Assembly (NCBI GenBank): GCA_934101595.1
Contig: CAKORR010000002.1
Span: 129,001-193,000 of the forward strand
Direction: 5' to 3'
Source: an uncultured Bacilli bacterium
GTDB lineage: Bacteria; Bacillota_I; Bacilli_A; RF39; UBA660
DNA: 64,000 bases
Shown here: piece by piece, positions 23,893 to 32,241 of the stretch
Position numbering within the stretch: position 1 is the stretch's first letter
Layout: every line of letters starts with the position of its first letter
Program-made: the position numbers and the translations under genes
The notes under the pieces: model-generated
Database searches by the model: none
Told to the model about the DNA's origin: nothing
Seen by the model: only the letters and a program-made list of their open reading frames with translations

Positions 23893-23927
23893 TCAACAAA
23901 GAATACATTGTATGTATTCTTTGTTGA
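23893..23927 (-). promoter_or_regulatory. 16-bp hairpin between the TasA-like gene and the rest of the operon
   Basis: CAACAAAGAATACAT (23894-23908) pairs with ATGTATTCTTTGTTG (23912-23926), extended by one T-A pair, around a 3-base loop. No T-run follows on the - strand, so it is more likely an RNA-stability or processing element than a terminator. A smaller GAAAG/CTTTC hairpin precedes it. It would let the first gene be expressed above the later ones. Confidence 0.55.
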
Positions 23928-23956
23928 AAGTTATTAAAACTTTCAATTTATTTTAA

Positions 23957-24580
23957 TTAGTTCTTTTGTGTTAAAACTAATTTAGCAGTAACAATAACAT
24001 CATTATTATTTTCAGCATTTGCTCCTGCATTTAATCCAGCTTGTGTATCTAGTTCATCTTGAGATTCACTTTCATCATAAGCCCATTTCCAATAAATAGT
24101 TGCGTTATCAGTTCCAGTTTCTTTTGCAATATCAGTTTCAGTTTTGCTTAACATAGCTATATCACTAGTCCATTCGCCATTTTCGCCAACTTTAAACTGT
24201 AATTTTGCATTTAGGTTATTTTCAATAGATAAGTCATATTTATAAGTTGCATCAACTTGGGATTTATTAGCTATAGAAATTGTGAAACTTCCACCTGTAC
24301 CAGGAGCAATATTATTTGCTGATACATGTTCTTCGCTAGTTTTAGTATCTTCTTCATAAATAGTATCAAATAAACTTAAAGAATATTTTGATTCTTTTGT
24401 ATCAATTATATTTTTTAAGTCTTCATTTCCGATAGTCCATTTCCATCCAGCAATTGATGCATTACTAGTACCACTAATTTCAGAAGTATATTTTGCATAA
24501 GTTCCTGCAACAAAATATCCACCTAATACTACTAACATTAAAGCAATGATTAGCATAACACTTTTTTTGTTATTTTTCAT
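23957..24580 (-). CDS. TasA/camelysin-like fibre protein
   Basis: 207 residues. The signal segment (7-26) leads to GTYAKY (26-31), the SipW-type cleavage region, comparable to GTWAAF in TasA. Further TasA-like features are the conserved stretch after cleavage (NASIAGWKWTIG), then NIAPGTGGSFTISIANKSQ (about 91-109) and a late WKWAYDESESQDELDTQAG. TasA subunits assemble into extracellular fibres of the biofilm matrix. It lies between the first signal peptidase gene and a 16-bp hairpin and has a strong AAGGAGGTGA site, so it is probably the most abundant product of the operon. Confidence 0.8.
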   Translation of the reverse strand: MKNNKKSVMLIIALMLVVLGGYFVAGTYAKYTSEISGTSNASIAGWKWTIGNEDLKNIIDTKESKYSLSLFDTIYEEDTKTSEEHVSANNIAPGTGGSFTISIANKSQVDATYKYDLSIENNLNAKLQFKVGENGEWTSDIAMLSKTETDIAKETGTDNATIYWKWAYDESESQDELDTQAGLNAGANAENNNDVIVTAKLVLTQKN

Positions 24581-24603
24581 AAGTCACCTCCTTATATCTA
24601 TCT

Positions 24604-24632
24604 GGGAGTAGTACTTCATAATAGCTACTCCC
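24604..24632 (-). promoter_or_regulatory. Leader hairpin before the TasA-like gene
   Basis: GGGAGTAG (24604-24611) pairs with CTACTCCC (24625-24632). It lies in the 107-base gap between the signal peptidase stop and the TasA-like start, about 24 bases before the ATG. No U-tract follows. A second small inverted repeat (GCTATTTCATAGC, near 24650) is next to it. Confidence 0.5.
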
Positions 24633-24687
24633 TATAACTATCATGTTTGCTATGAAATAGCATTTATGTAAACAACTATAAAGTTGG

Positions 24688-25284
24688 TTACAACTGATTA
24701 TTTTTTTGCTTTTCTCGGAATTTTTTTAATTCTTCCAATTCTTCTTTACTTAATTTGTTTGCACTTTGGTTTTTTAATAATATATAAATAGTGCCACCCA
24801 TCAATATAACAGATAAGCATATTATTAATCCTAGAGGCTTTTTAATAAACATTAGAACATATCCTATGTTTTTGATTCTAAGAATGTATTTTCCTTCAAC
24901 TTTTTCAGGATAAACATATCCTTCATCATCAGTGTTATTATTATCACCACGAGTTATAAAAGCACTTTTATTGTTAATTTCTGTAATTCTTTTAATTCGA
25001 TGGGTTGTAACGGTATTATCACTATTTCGAAAAGCGATAATGTCATTCTTTTTTAGTGATAAAGGATCTACTTCTTTAACTATAACTAAGTCACCTTTAT
25101 ATATTTTCGTTTCCATTGAACCAGACATTACTATTAACGGTTTGTACCCAAATATATCTGGAATGTCATTTGGATGCAGTTTAGCTTTAACAATGATAAA
25201 TATAAATAAAAGTATAATAAGCGTGATTATACTAAAAAATAATACATAAAAAAAGCATAATAAAGGATTCTTTCTTTTCACCAT
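24688..25284 (-). CDS. sipW: SipW-type (ER-type) signal peptidase I, first copy
   Basis: 198 residues. A membrane segment (about 12-33) precedes VMSGSMETKIYKGD with catalytic Ser56; His95 lies in TTHRIKRI, the ER-type His. ITRGDNNNTDDEG holds the conserved Asp. A second membrane segment (about 147-168) is followed by a 30-residue charged tail. In Bacillus SipW processes TasA and TapA and also influences matrix gene expression. It heads the operon, with the substrate gene next. The start (GAGGT before ATG) is clear. Confidence 0.9.
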   Translation of the reverse strand: MVKRKNPLLCFFYVLFFSIITLIILLFIFIIVKAKLHPNDIPDIFGYKPLIVMSGSMETKIYKGDLVIVKEVDPLSLKKNDIIAFRNSDNTVTTHRIKRITEINNKSAFITRGDNNNTDDEGYVYPEKVEGKYILRIKNIGYVLMFIKKPLGLIICLSVILMGGTIYILLKNQSANKLSKEELEELKKFREKQKNNQL

Positions 25285-25331
25285 ACTACCTCAATATGAA
25301 ATTCATTTCATCTCTCTATTTTCACTATAAA

Positions 25332-25361
25332 ATTATATAATATTTTCTATTTTATTGTCTA
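25332..25361 (-). promoter_or_regulatory. Promoter of the SipW/TasA-like operon
   Basis: Read on the - strand: TAGACA (25356-25361), 18 bases, then TATAAT (25332-25337). It points at sipW, about 48 bases before the start codon. Confidence 0.6.
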
Positions 25362-25377
25362 CGTTTTTTGCGTGAAA

Positions 25378-25430
25378 ATTGTCATATTTTGTCGAAATTT
25401 GTAATTACTTGTCGTAAACGTTATAGAGTG
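25378..25430 (-). promoter_or_regulatory. Possible operator array upstream of the TasA-like promoter
   Basis: On the + strand TTGTC occurs three times with GTC at 25381, 25391 and 25411, spaced by 10 and 20 bases, that is, on one face of the helix. TTATAGAGTG (25421-25430) follows; the same ten bases occur upstream of agrB at 5518-5527. This looks like a regulator site upstream of the -35, but the regulator is unknown. Confidence 0.35.
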
Positions 25431-25514
25431 ATTTATTTGATTAAAATAATAGATAATTTTTTTAGAAAAACTAGAAAAAATGTGGTATAATACATAAAAG
25501 TTGGAGGAGATTTC

Positions 25515-26601
25515 ATGGATTTTGCTAATCTGAGAAAAGAAATACTTGATAATAAGGAAAAAATTATTGCTATTGGGAGGTCTCTTTGAAATAGATAGTA
25601 AAAGAGAACTATTAAAAGAATTAAAGGCTAAAGCAAACACAGATGGCTTCTGGGAAAATCAGGAAGAGGCATTTAAAACTAATAAAGAAATTTCTAATCT
25701 TGAAAAGAGTTTAAAAGAATATGATGATTTACTATTTGAGATTGAATATTTAGAATATCTTGTTGAAGAGAATAATGATTTAAGTGAAAATGAAGTAATA
25801 GAATCATTTAGGCAGTTAATTTCTAAAATAGAAAGATTTGAACTTGAAACGCTCATGAATGGACCTTATGATAAATGTGATGCCTATTTAGAGATTCATC
25901 CTGGTGCTGGTGGTACCGAAGCCTGTGATTGGGCACAAATGCTTATGAGAATGTATGAAAGATATTCTCAGTTAAATGATTATAATTTTAAAATTCTTGA
26001 TGTGCAAAAGGGCGACACGGCTGGTATTAAAAGTGCTATTATTGAAATTAGTGGGAATTATCCATACGCTCATTTTAAAGGCGAAAACGGGGTTCATAGA
26101 TTGGTTAGAATTTCACCATTTGATTCAAATAAAAGACGCCATACATCCTTTGCTTCCGTAACGGTAACACCTGTTTTCGATAATAATATTGTAATAGATA
26201 TTAAGGATAGCGATTTAAAAATAGATGTATATCATTCAAGTGGCGCAGGTGGCCAATCAGTAAATACATCTAATAGCGCTGTTAGAATTACTCATATTCC
26301 AAGTAAGATTGTAGTTACTTGTCAAACAGAACGTAGCCAACTTAAGAATAAAGATCAAGCTATGAAAATGTTAAAAAGCAAGCTATATAAATTAGAAATG
26401 GATAAGAAAAACAAATTGGTGAGTGATGTTAAAGATACCTCAAGTGATATAAATTTTGGAAGTCAAATTAGAAGTTATGTTTTGGAGCCTTATAAGCTTG
26501 TCAAGGATAATCGAAGTGGATATGAATCATCAAATCCCCTAAAAGTTTTAGATGGATATTTAGATGAATTTATTACATCTTTATTAAGGATGGACAAATA
26601 A
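25515..26601 (+). CDS. prfB: Peptide chain release factor 2, with programmed +1 frameshift
   Basis: The frame from ATG 25515 meets an in-frame TGA at 25587-25589 after 24 codons. A GGGAGG (25575-25580) three bases before CTT-TGA is the known RF2 autoregulatory site: low RF2 lets the ribosome slip +1 and continue at GAA 25588. The whole product is 361 residues. RF2 signs are the stop-codon motif SPF in VRISPFDSNKRRH and GGQ in SSGAGGQSVN. RF2 reads UAA and UGA, so UGA is a stop here. A TATAAT lies near 25485. tilS follows three bases later. Confidence 0.96.
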
Positions 26602-26603
26602 TT

Positions 26604-27947
26604 ATGAACAAAGCAATTAGTTTATTAAAAGAATATGTAAAAGATTCTGATACTGTAGTTGTTGCCGTATCGGCTGGGCCAGATTCTATGTGTTTACTAA
26701 ATATCATAATTGATTTAAAAAAAGAGCTTAATTTGAATGTAATTGTAGCGCATGTTAATCACAAATTAAGAAAAGAGGCTGATGAAGAAGCGCTATTTGT
26801 AAAAGATGTTTCTCAAAAAAATAATTTGATTTTTGAAAGCATCGATTTGTTAGACATAAATGGTAAAAGTGAATCTTATTATAGATTGAAAAGATATGAT
26901 TTTTTCAAAAAATTGGTAAACAAATATAGCGCTAAATTCCTTTTAACTGCTCATCATGGTGATGACTTAATTGAAACGATTTTAATGAGAATTGTAAGAG
27001 GAAGCAATTTAAATGGTTACATTGGTATTAAAGCGATTGATAAACAAGACAACTATTTAGTATTAAGGCCTTTAATTTTCTACAATAAAGATGATATTAT
27101 TAAGTATAATGAAAAGATGAATATTACTTTTTATAACGATGCTAGTAATGACACCGATTTATATACTAGAAATAGGTATAGACATCATGTTTTACCATTC
27201 TTAAAAAGCGAAAATAATTATGTTAATGAAAGATTTAGAAAATTTAGCGTTGATATTGAAAATGCATGCAATTTTATAAATAGATCAATTGAAGCAGTAC
27301 GTGGAATTATTTTTGTTGATAACAAGTTAGTTATCGATAAGTTTAAAAAAATAGATGAGTACTTGCAAGAGAAAATTGTAGAGGAAATGCTTTTAAAAGT
27401 TTATAAAGAAGAGCTTTATCATGTTGGATTAAAGAATGTTCATCAAATTATCACATTTATTTGTAATACTAAAGTTAGTAATGCAAAAATTGATTTGCCT
27501 CTTTCATATGTTGGAGTTAAATCTTATAATTATTTTTATATTACTGAAAAAAATAGTTCGAAGACATATAAAATAGAATTGTGTAAAGATGTCAACATAT
27601 CTGGATATGGTAGTATTTATTATACAAGTGATCTTTCAGATACATCAAATTACACAATTAGATTATCATCTAAAGAAATAAAATTACCCTTATATATAAG
27701 GAATAGAAAAAACGGTGATCGGATAGCTATTAAGAATTTAAATGGTACCAAAAAAATTAAGGATATTTTTATAGATGAAAAAATAATTTATGAAAAAAGA
27801 GCAAATTATCCATTACTGGTGGACAGCTTAGATAAGATTTTATGGATACCAGGAATAAAAAAATCAAAATTTGATAAGGAAAAAAAAGAAAACTATGATA
27901 TAATAGTTAAGTACGAGAAGGAGAATGTTTATGAACAAGAAAAATAA
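26604..27947 (+). CDS. tilS: tRNA(Ile)-lysidine synthetase
   Basis: 447 residues. The PP-loop ATP motif is SAGPDSM near residue 23-29; most homologues have SGGxDS, so one Gly is Ala here. TAHHGDDLIETILMRIVRG is the typical second block. The C-terminal TilS domain (about 340-447) has RNRKNGDRI and KKIKDIFIDEKI. The enzyme adds lysine to C34 of the CAU tRNA so that it reads AUA, a common codon in AT-rich genomes. It overlaps ftsH by 17 bases. Confidence 0.93.
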   Translation: MNKAISLLKEYVKDSDTVVVAVSAGPDSMCLLNIIIDLKKELNLNVIVAHVNHKLRKEADEEALFVKDVSQKNNLIFESIDLLDINGKSESYYRLKRYDFFKKLVNKYSAKFLLTAHHGDDLIETILMRIVRGSNLNGYIGIKAIDKQDNYLVLRPLIFYNKDDIIKYNEKMNITFYNDASNDTDLYTRNRYRHHVLPFLKSENNYVNERFRKFSVDIENACNFINRSIEAVRGIIFVDNKLVIDKFKKIDEYLQEKIVEEMLLKVYKEELYHVGLKNVHQIITFICNTKVSNAKIDLPLSYVGVKSYNYFYITEKNSSKTYKIELCKDVNISGYGSIYYTSDLSDTSNYTIRLSSKEIKLPLYIRNRKNGDRIAIKNLNGTKKIKDIFIDEKIIYEKRANYPLLVDSLDKILWIPGIKKSKFDKEKKENYDIIVKYEKENVYEQEK

Positions 27948-29886
27948 CAATATAACAAAGAATGTTTTACCATATGCTGTGTTACTTGTTATAATTGCTG
28001 CAACATTGTTTTTATTAAATTTGAGTAGCGTTAAAGTTAATGATTTATCTGCAGGTGAATTGTTAAATGAGTTATCAAATAAGACTGTTACAGAAATTAA
28101 AGTTACACCTAAAAGCAGTGAAAGCATTTATTATGTTGAGGGTAAATTAAAAAATTATAAAGAGAATGAATCTTTTAAAACTAAAGTTATAGAAAGTGAA
28201 ATAGATACAATTTCTAAATATGTTACGGAGAACAAAATAACAAAATATGAAAACAAAAGTGATCCCGGTAGTAGTTCTATTGTTTATATTCTAGTTAATG
28301 TTGCACCGTTTGTTATCATATTAATAGTATGTTATATATTCTTTACAAAAATTGCTAGTGGCAATAAAAATTCTATGGACTTTGGTCGTAGCCGTGCTAA
28401 ATTGAGTGATGGAAACTTTAAAGTTAAATTTAATGATGTAGCTGGTCTAAAGGAAGAAAAAGAAGAAGTTGCGGAATTAATTGATTTTTTAAAAAATCCA
28501 AAAAAGTTTCAAAGACTTGGAGCTAGAATACCAAAAGGTGTCTTATTAGTAGGCCCTCCAGGAACAGGAAAAACTTTACTTGCTAAAGCGGTTGCTGGAG
28601 AAGCAAATGTACCTTTCTTTTATATAAGCGGATCTGATTTTGTTGAGTTATTCGTTGGTGTTGGAGCATCAAGAGTTCGTGACATGTTTAAGGAAGCAAA
28701 AAGAAGTGCTCCATGCTTGATATTTATAGATGAAATCGATGCTGTTGGTCGTCAAAGAGGAACAGGTTTAGGCGGTGGACATGATGAAAGAGAGCAAACG
28801 CTAAACCAATTATTAACCGAAATGGATGGATTTGGGGCAAATGAAGGTATTATTATAATTGCTGCAACAAATAGACCAGATGTATTAGATCCCGCTTTAT
28901 TAAGACCTGGAAGATTTGATAGACAAGTAACAGTTAGTTTACCAGATTCAAACGAAAGAGAAGATATTTTAAAAGTTCACTCTAAAAATAAGAGTTTGGC
29001 TAAAGATGTAAATTTAAAAAATCTAAGTCAAAGAACTCCAGGATTCAGTGGCGCAGACTTAGAAAACTTATTAAATGAAGCAGCTTTGCTTGCTGTAAGA
29101 AGAAACAAAGATGCTATTACAATGGATGAAATAGATGAAGCGACTGATAGAGTCTTAATGGGACCTGCTAAAACTAGCCGCAAAATAACTGAAAAAGAAA
29201 AGAAATTAGTAAGTATTCATGAGGCTGGCCATGCTGTTATTGGAATTAAACTTGAAGATGCCAATGAAGTGCATAAAATAACAATTATTCCAAGAGGAGT
29301 TGCTGGTGGCTATACTATGATGCTTCCTAAAGAAGAAAAAATTGGTATAATGACTAAAAAAGAATTAGAAGCATCAATTGTTGGTTTATTAGGTGGAAGA
29401 GTAAGTGAAGAGCTATTTTTACATGAGACAACTACGGGAGCTAGTGATGACTTTAAAAAAGCAACTAATATAGCGCGTAGTATGGTAACAAAATATGGTA
29501 TGAGTGATCTTGGACCTATTCAATACGAACAAGAAAGTGAAGGCGTATTCTTAGGAAGAGACTATACTAAAACTAAAAATTTCTCAGATCAAGTTGCTTT
29601 AGAAATTGATGAACAAGTAAGAAAAATTATTGAAGAATGTTATGCTAAGGCTAAAGACATTATTAATAAAAACAAAGATTTAGTAATGTTATTAAGTGAT
29701 GCGTTAATGGAAAGAGAAACATTAACTAAAGAACAAATAGAATCTTTAGTTAAAACTGGAAAAATTTCTGATGATTTGGATGTCGAAGAATTAAGCAAAT
29801 TAAGAGAACTTGCTAAGGAAAAAAAGATTAAAGGCTATACAAAGATGACTAAAGAGGAATTGAAAGAAGCTTTAAAAGATGAATAA
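27931..29886 (+). CDS. ftsH: FtsH membrane ATP-dependent zinc metalloprotease with a C-terminal extension
   Basis: 651 residues from ATG 27931 (GAAGGAGA at suitable distance). Two membrane segments (about 10-28 and 118-138), Walker A GPPGTGKT (209-216), Walker [12 protein letters not shown], the [20 protein letters not shown] and the zinc motif HEAGH (430-434). It degrades membrane and regulatory proteins. After the usual end the chain runs on about 35 residues with [20 protein letters not shown] and a final EELKEAL, a pattern of the SAP/Rho N-terminal helix-loop-helix. hpt, usual between tilS and ftsH, is absent. Confidence 0.96.
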   Translation: MNKKNNNITKNVLPYAVLLVIIAATLFLLNLSSVKVNDLSAGELLNELSNKTVTEIKVTPKSSESIYYVEGKLKNYKENESFKTKVIESEIDTISKYVTENKITKYENKSDPGSSSIVYILVNVAPFVIILIVCYIFFTKIASGNKNSMDFGRSRAKLSDGNFKVKFNDVAGLKEEKEEVAELIDFLKNPKKFQRLGARIPKGVLLVGPPGTGKTLLAKAVAGEANVPFFYISGSDFVELFVGVGASRVRDMFKEAKRSAPCLIFIDEIDAVGRQRGTGLGGGHDEREQTLNQLLTEMDGFGANEGIIIIAATNRPDVLDPALLRPGRFDRQVTVSLPDSNEREDILKVHSKNKSLAKDVNLKNLSQRTPGFSGADLENLLNEAALLAVRRNKDAITMDEIDEATDRVLMGPAKTSRKITEKEKKLVSIHEAGHAVIGIKLEDANEVHKITIIPRGVAGGYTMMLPKEEKIGIMTKKELEASIVGLLGGRVSEELFLHETTTGASDDFKKATNIARSMVTKYGMSDLGPIQYEQESEGVFLGRDYTKTKNFSDQVALEIDEQVRKIIEECYAKAKDIINKNKDLVMLLSDALMERETLTKEQIESLVKTGKISDDLDVEELSKLRELAKEKKIKGYTKMTKEELKEALKDE

Positions 29887-29914
29887 AATATTGAGGTTGC
29901 TCAATATTTTTTTG
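29885..29914 (+). terminator. Terminator after ftsH
   Basis: AAAATATTGAG (29885-29895) pairs with CTCAATATTTT (29900-29910), followed by T. Confidence 0.85.
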
Positions 29915-29919
29915 TATAA

Positions 29920-29942
29920 AAAAACATCACTATGTGATGTTA
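29920..29942 (-). terminator. Terminator of the WXG100-like operon
   Basis: On the - strand AACATCAC/GTGATGTT (29923-29930/29934-29941) is followed by a run of T. The stem begins inside the stop codon of the last gene. Confidence 0.7.
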
Positions 29943-30323
29943 ATTCATTTCATCTAATAAGTTTTTTATACTTTTACAATAATCAGTTAATAACTTATCA
30001 ATGCATTCCTTTTCGATTGTTGATAGTGTACCTTCTTTTAAAGTGATTCCTTTTTGCTTAGCTGATATTTCGATGCTTCCACCTGAAGCTTTATAGAAAT
30101 CCTTAACCATACATTGTAAAAGTTTGATGTGAGTTTCTGTTAATACACCAGGTTCTTCAACTTGATTCTGTTTTTTTAATATTTCTTCCATAGATGGAAG
30201 TTCAAGTTTATTTAAGTAATCACTAATCATTCTTTGAAGCATATAGTTTGCTTGTTTATCATCAGACATAGTGCCAATGCTTTCGATTGTTTCTTCACTA
30301 TTTAAAACATCTGTATTTTCCAT
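29940..30323 (-). CDS. Unknown 127-residue acidic protein of the WXG100-like operon
   Basis: No signal peptide or membrane segment; mostly helical by composition. I recognise no family. It carries MLQRMISDYLNKLELPSMEEILKK (about 28-51) and a helical C-terminal half. The gene follows the 208-residue protein by 23 bases with its own AAGGAG. In ESX-type loci, small soluble proteins next to WXG100 genes are often chaperones or antitoxin-like partners, but nothing here proves that. Confidence 0.65.
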   Translation of the reverse strand: MENTDVLNSEETIESIGTMSDDKQANYMLQRMISDYLNKLELPSMEEILKKQNQVEEPGVLTETHIKLLQCMVKDFYKASGGSIEISAKQKGITLKEGTLSTIEKECIDKLLTDYCKSIKNLLDEMN

Positions 30324-30346
30324 TTTTATTCTCCTTTATCTCTTAG

Positions 30347-30973
30347 TTATTTTGCTGTTGAACCAAGCCATCTGCTTGCGACACTGCTATTTTTAGTAAT
30401 AAATCCAAATAACGTTTTAACTGTTCCAACTGCAGCACTTCCAAGTTCTTTTACACTTGTTGCAACAGATTTGCCAGTTGCACTTGAGTATAATTTGCCA
30501 GTATTTGCAATCATACTTGCTGTTTCTTTTACAATGTTTCTTGCAGAAGAAGATAAATCAGCAACATATTGACTTGAAGTATATCCAGAAGAAACTTCAG
30601 TAAATCCAGATTTTATGTTTGATACGACACCTGTTATTGTTTCAGCCCAAGATTCATACTCTTTTTTCATTTCTTCATCAGTAACTTTAAAGGTAGAAAC
30701 TACGTAAGAAATAAATTTTCCTAAATCTGATACACTTGTTTCAAACTCTCCGAAATATGGAGCTATTTTTTCCATAGCATTGTTTATTGACTCACCGGCA
30801 GTACTCTTAAAGCCTTCATCAGTTAATAAGCCTTTAATTACTGAATTAATTTTATCAAATGATCCTTTTATTTCAACTACTATGTCATCAATTTCTTTTT
30901 CGATTTCTTTTAATTCGGTTTCTGAGAATGATGTCTCACCAAAAAGTTGTACATTTAATTTTAATTTTTCCAT
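30347..30973 (-). CDS. Unknown 208-residue helical protein, possible secreted effector or LXG-like partner
   Basis: It begins MEKLKLNVQLFGETSF, then a long helical region (about 16-130) and a small-residue-rich tail (SSSARNIVKETASMIAN, then GSAAVGTVKTLFGF). No cleavable signal peptide is seen. The size and helical N-terminus recall substrates of type VII secretion. The gene lies 12 bases after the WXG100-like gene, so they are cotranscribed. The N-terminal KLNVQLFGE also resembles the first residues of phage capsid-like proteins, which I consider chance. Confidence 0.55.
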   Translation of the reverse strand: MEKLKLNVQLFGETSFSETELKEIEKEIDDIVVEIKGSFDKINSVIKGLLTDEGFKSTAGESINNAMEKIAPYFGEFETSVSDLGKFISYVVSTFKVTDEEMKKEYESWAETITGVVSNIKSGFTEVSSGYTSSQYVADLSSSARNIVKETASMIANTGKLYSSATGKSVATSVKELGSAAVGTVKTLFGFITKNSSVASRWLGSTAK

Positions 30974-30985
30974 AATTCACCTCCG

Positions 30986-31294
30986 TTAATTAGCGTTTTC
31001 CTCAAGTGTTCTACTTGCATTTTTAAGTTCTGTTTGAATATCACGAATTCTATCAGAATGTTTGTCAATTAGTGCAGCAAGAGTTTTTAATTCCTCATTA
31101 ATTTGAGTTAATTTATCTTTCTTTTTAACTGCTTGTTCATAAGTTTCATTTCCGACTTCGCCTTTAAAGCTTTCGGAAAGTTTATTACAAATTTTTCCAA
31201 ATTGGGTTAAGGCATCATCAATGTTACCAGTAGCATTTTTAATACTGTTTGCTGCTTCTTTTATTTGCTCAGGACTAAGTTTTATTGTATCCAT
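30986..31294 (-). CDS. WXG100-like small helical protein
   Basis: 102 residues: the family size, starting IKLSPEQIKEAANSIKNATG as many WXG100 proteins do (I-x-x-S/T-P-E-x-I/L), with two helices joined by a short turn. The turn reads FKGEVGNE in place of W-x-G. WXG100 proteins pair as helical hairpins and leave through the type VII (ESX/Yuk) system. No EssC, EsaA, EssB or YukD gene lies in the window. The start has a GAAAGTGAG site; the divergent neighbour is soj. Confidence 0.65.
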   Translation of the reverse strand: MDTIKLSPEQIKEAANSIKNATGNIDDALTQFGKICNKLSESFKGEVGNETYEQAVKKKDKLTQINEELKTLAALIDKHSDRIRDIQTELKNASRTLEENAN

Positions 31295-31455
31295 TTTCTA
31301 CACTCACTTTCTATTATATATATTTATGTTATCATATTACTTTACAAAATTCAACCCCATACAATATAAAAAAATCCATAAAATTTATAAAGACAAATTC
31401 ATTTTCTTATGTTAAAATATGTTTAGTGTTAAATGAGTATTAAGAGGTGGCTTAC

Positions 31456-32241
31456 ATGACAAAAATTATTTCATTAGTAAATCAAAAGGGTGGTGTTGGT
31501 AAGACTACTACTAGTATAAATCTTGCGGCAGCTTTAGGAAAAGAGGGCAAAAAAGTTCTTTTAGTAGACTTGGATCCTCAAAAAAATGCTACGACAGGGC
31601 TTGGCTTTAATAATGGCGATTTTAGCAGTGATGTCTATGAGGTTATGACAGGAAAATGCCCTATAGAGCAAGCCATAGTTAGAACAAGATTTGAGAATCT
31701 TTCAATTCTTCCATCCACTATAAATTTAGCCGGAGTAGATGTAGAGTTTGTTAAAAGTATGTTAGAAGACAATGAGTTTAAGCAAAATGAGCAATTAAAA
31801 AATGCCCTTGATCAAGTAAGAAATAAATATGATTACATTATAATTGATTGCCAACCAGCTTTGGGTATTGCCACAATGAATGCTTTAGTAGCTAGTGACT
31901 CCGTTATAATTCCTGTTCAATGTGAGTTTTTTGCATTGGAAGGAATTACTCAACTGTTAAACTCTATAATAATGGTACAATCAAGTATGAATCCCAATTT
32001 GAGAATTGAAGGGGTTTTGTTAACAATGTTAGACGGCAGGACTAATATTGGCTTAGAAGTAATAGAGGAAGTTAGAAAATATTTTAAAAACAAAGTATTT
32101 AACACGATAATTCCTCGTTTAGTAAGATTAGTTGAGGCTCCCAGCCACGGAAAGCCAATAAATGAATATGATCCAACATGCAGAGCCACTGAGGCGTATG
32201 CAAATTTAGCAAAGGAAGTGATTAGTCGTGATGGAGAATAA
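31456..32241 (+). CDS. soj: ParA/Soj chromosome-partitioning ATPase
   Basis: 261 residues from ATG 31456, with AAGAGGTGG upstream. The deviant Walker A is NQKGGVGKTTTSINLA (about 8-23), Walker B DLDPQKNAT, and IIDCQPALGI follows. Soj acts with Spo0J in origin segregation and in control of DnaA. spo0J overlaps the end by 11 bases. I saw no parS-like TGTTTCACGTGAAACA in the window. A TAAAAT near 31410 may be the -10. Confidence 0.95.
   Translation: MTKIISLVNQKGGVGKTTTSINLAAALGKEGKKVLLVDLDPQKNATTGLGFNNGDFSSDVYEVMTGKCPIEQAIVRTRFENLSILPSTINLAGVDVEFVKSMLEDNEFKQNEQLKNALDQVRNKYDYIIIDCQPALGIATMNALVASDSVIIPVQCEFFALEGITQLLNSIIMVQSSMNPNLRIEGVLLTMLDGRTNIGLEVIEEVRKYFKNKVFNTIIPRLVRLVEAPSHGKPINEYDPTCRATEAYANLAKEVISRDGE

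Noticed and set aside
23893..23927. The strong hairpin as an intrinsic terminator
   Set aside because: No U-tract follows on the coding (-) strand, and the genes downstream clearly belong to the same operon.
25515..25589. A broken prfB or UGA read as tryptophan
   Set aside because: The Shine-Dalgarno-like GGGAGG, CTT-TGA and intact +1 frame are the known RF2 autoregulation site. RF2 itself requires UGA to be a stop.
30347..30973. Phage origin of the 208-residue protein from its N-terminal KLNVQLFGE
   Set aside because: Such starts occur in capsid proteins, but no other phage gene lies nearby and the operon partner is WXG100-like.
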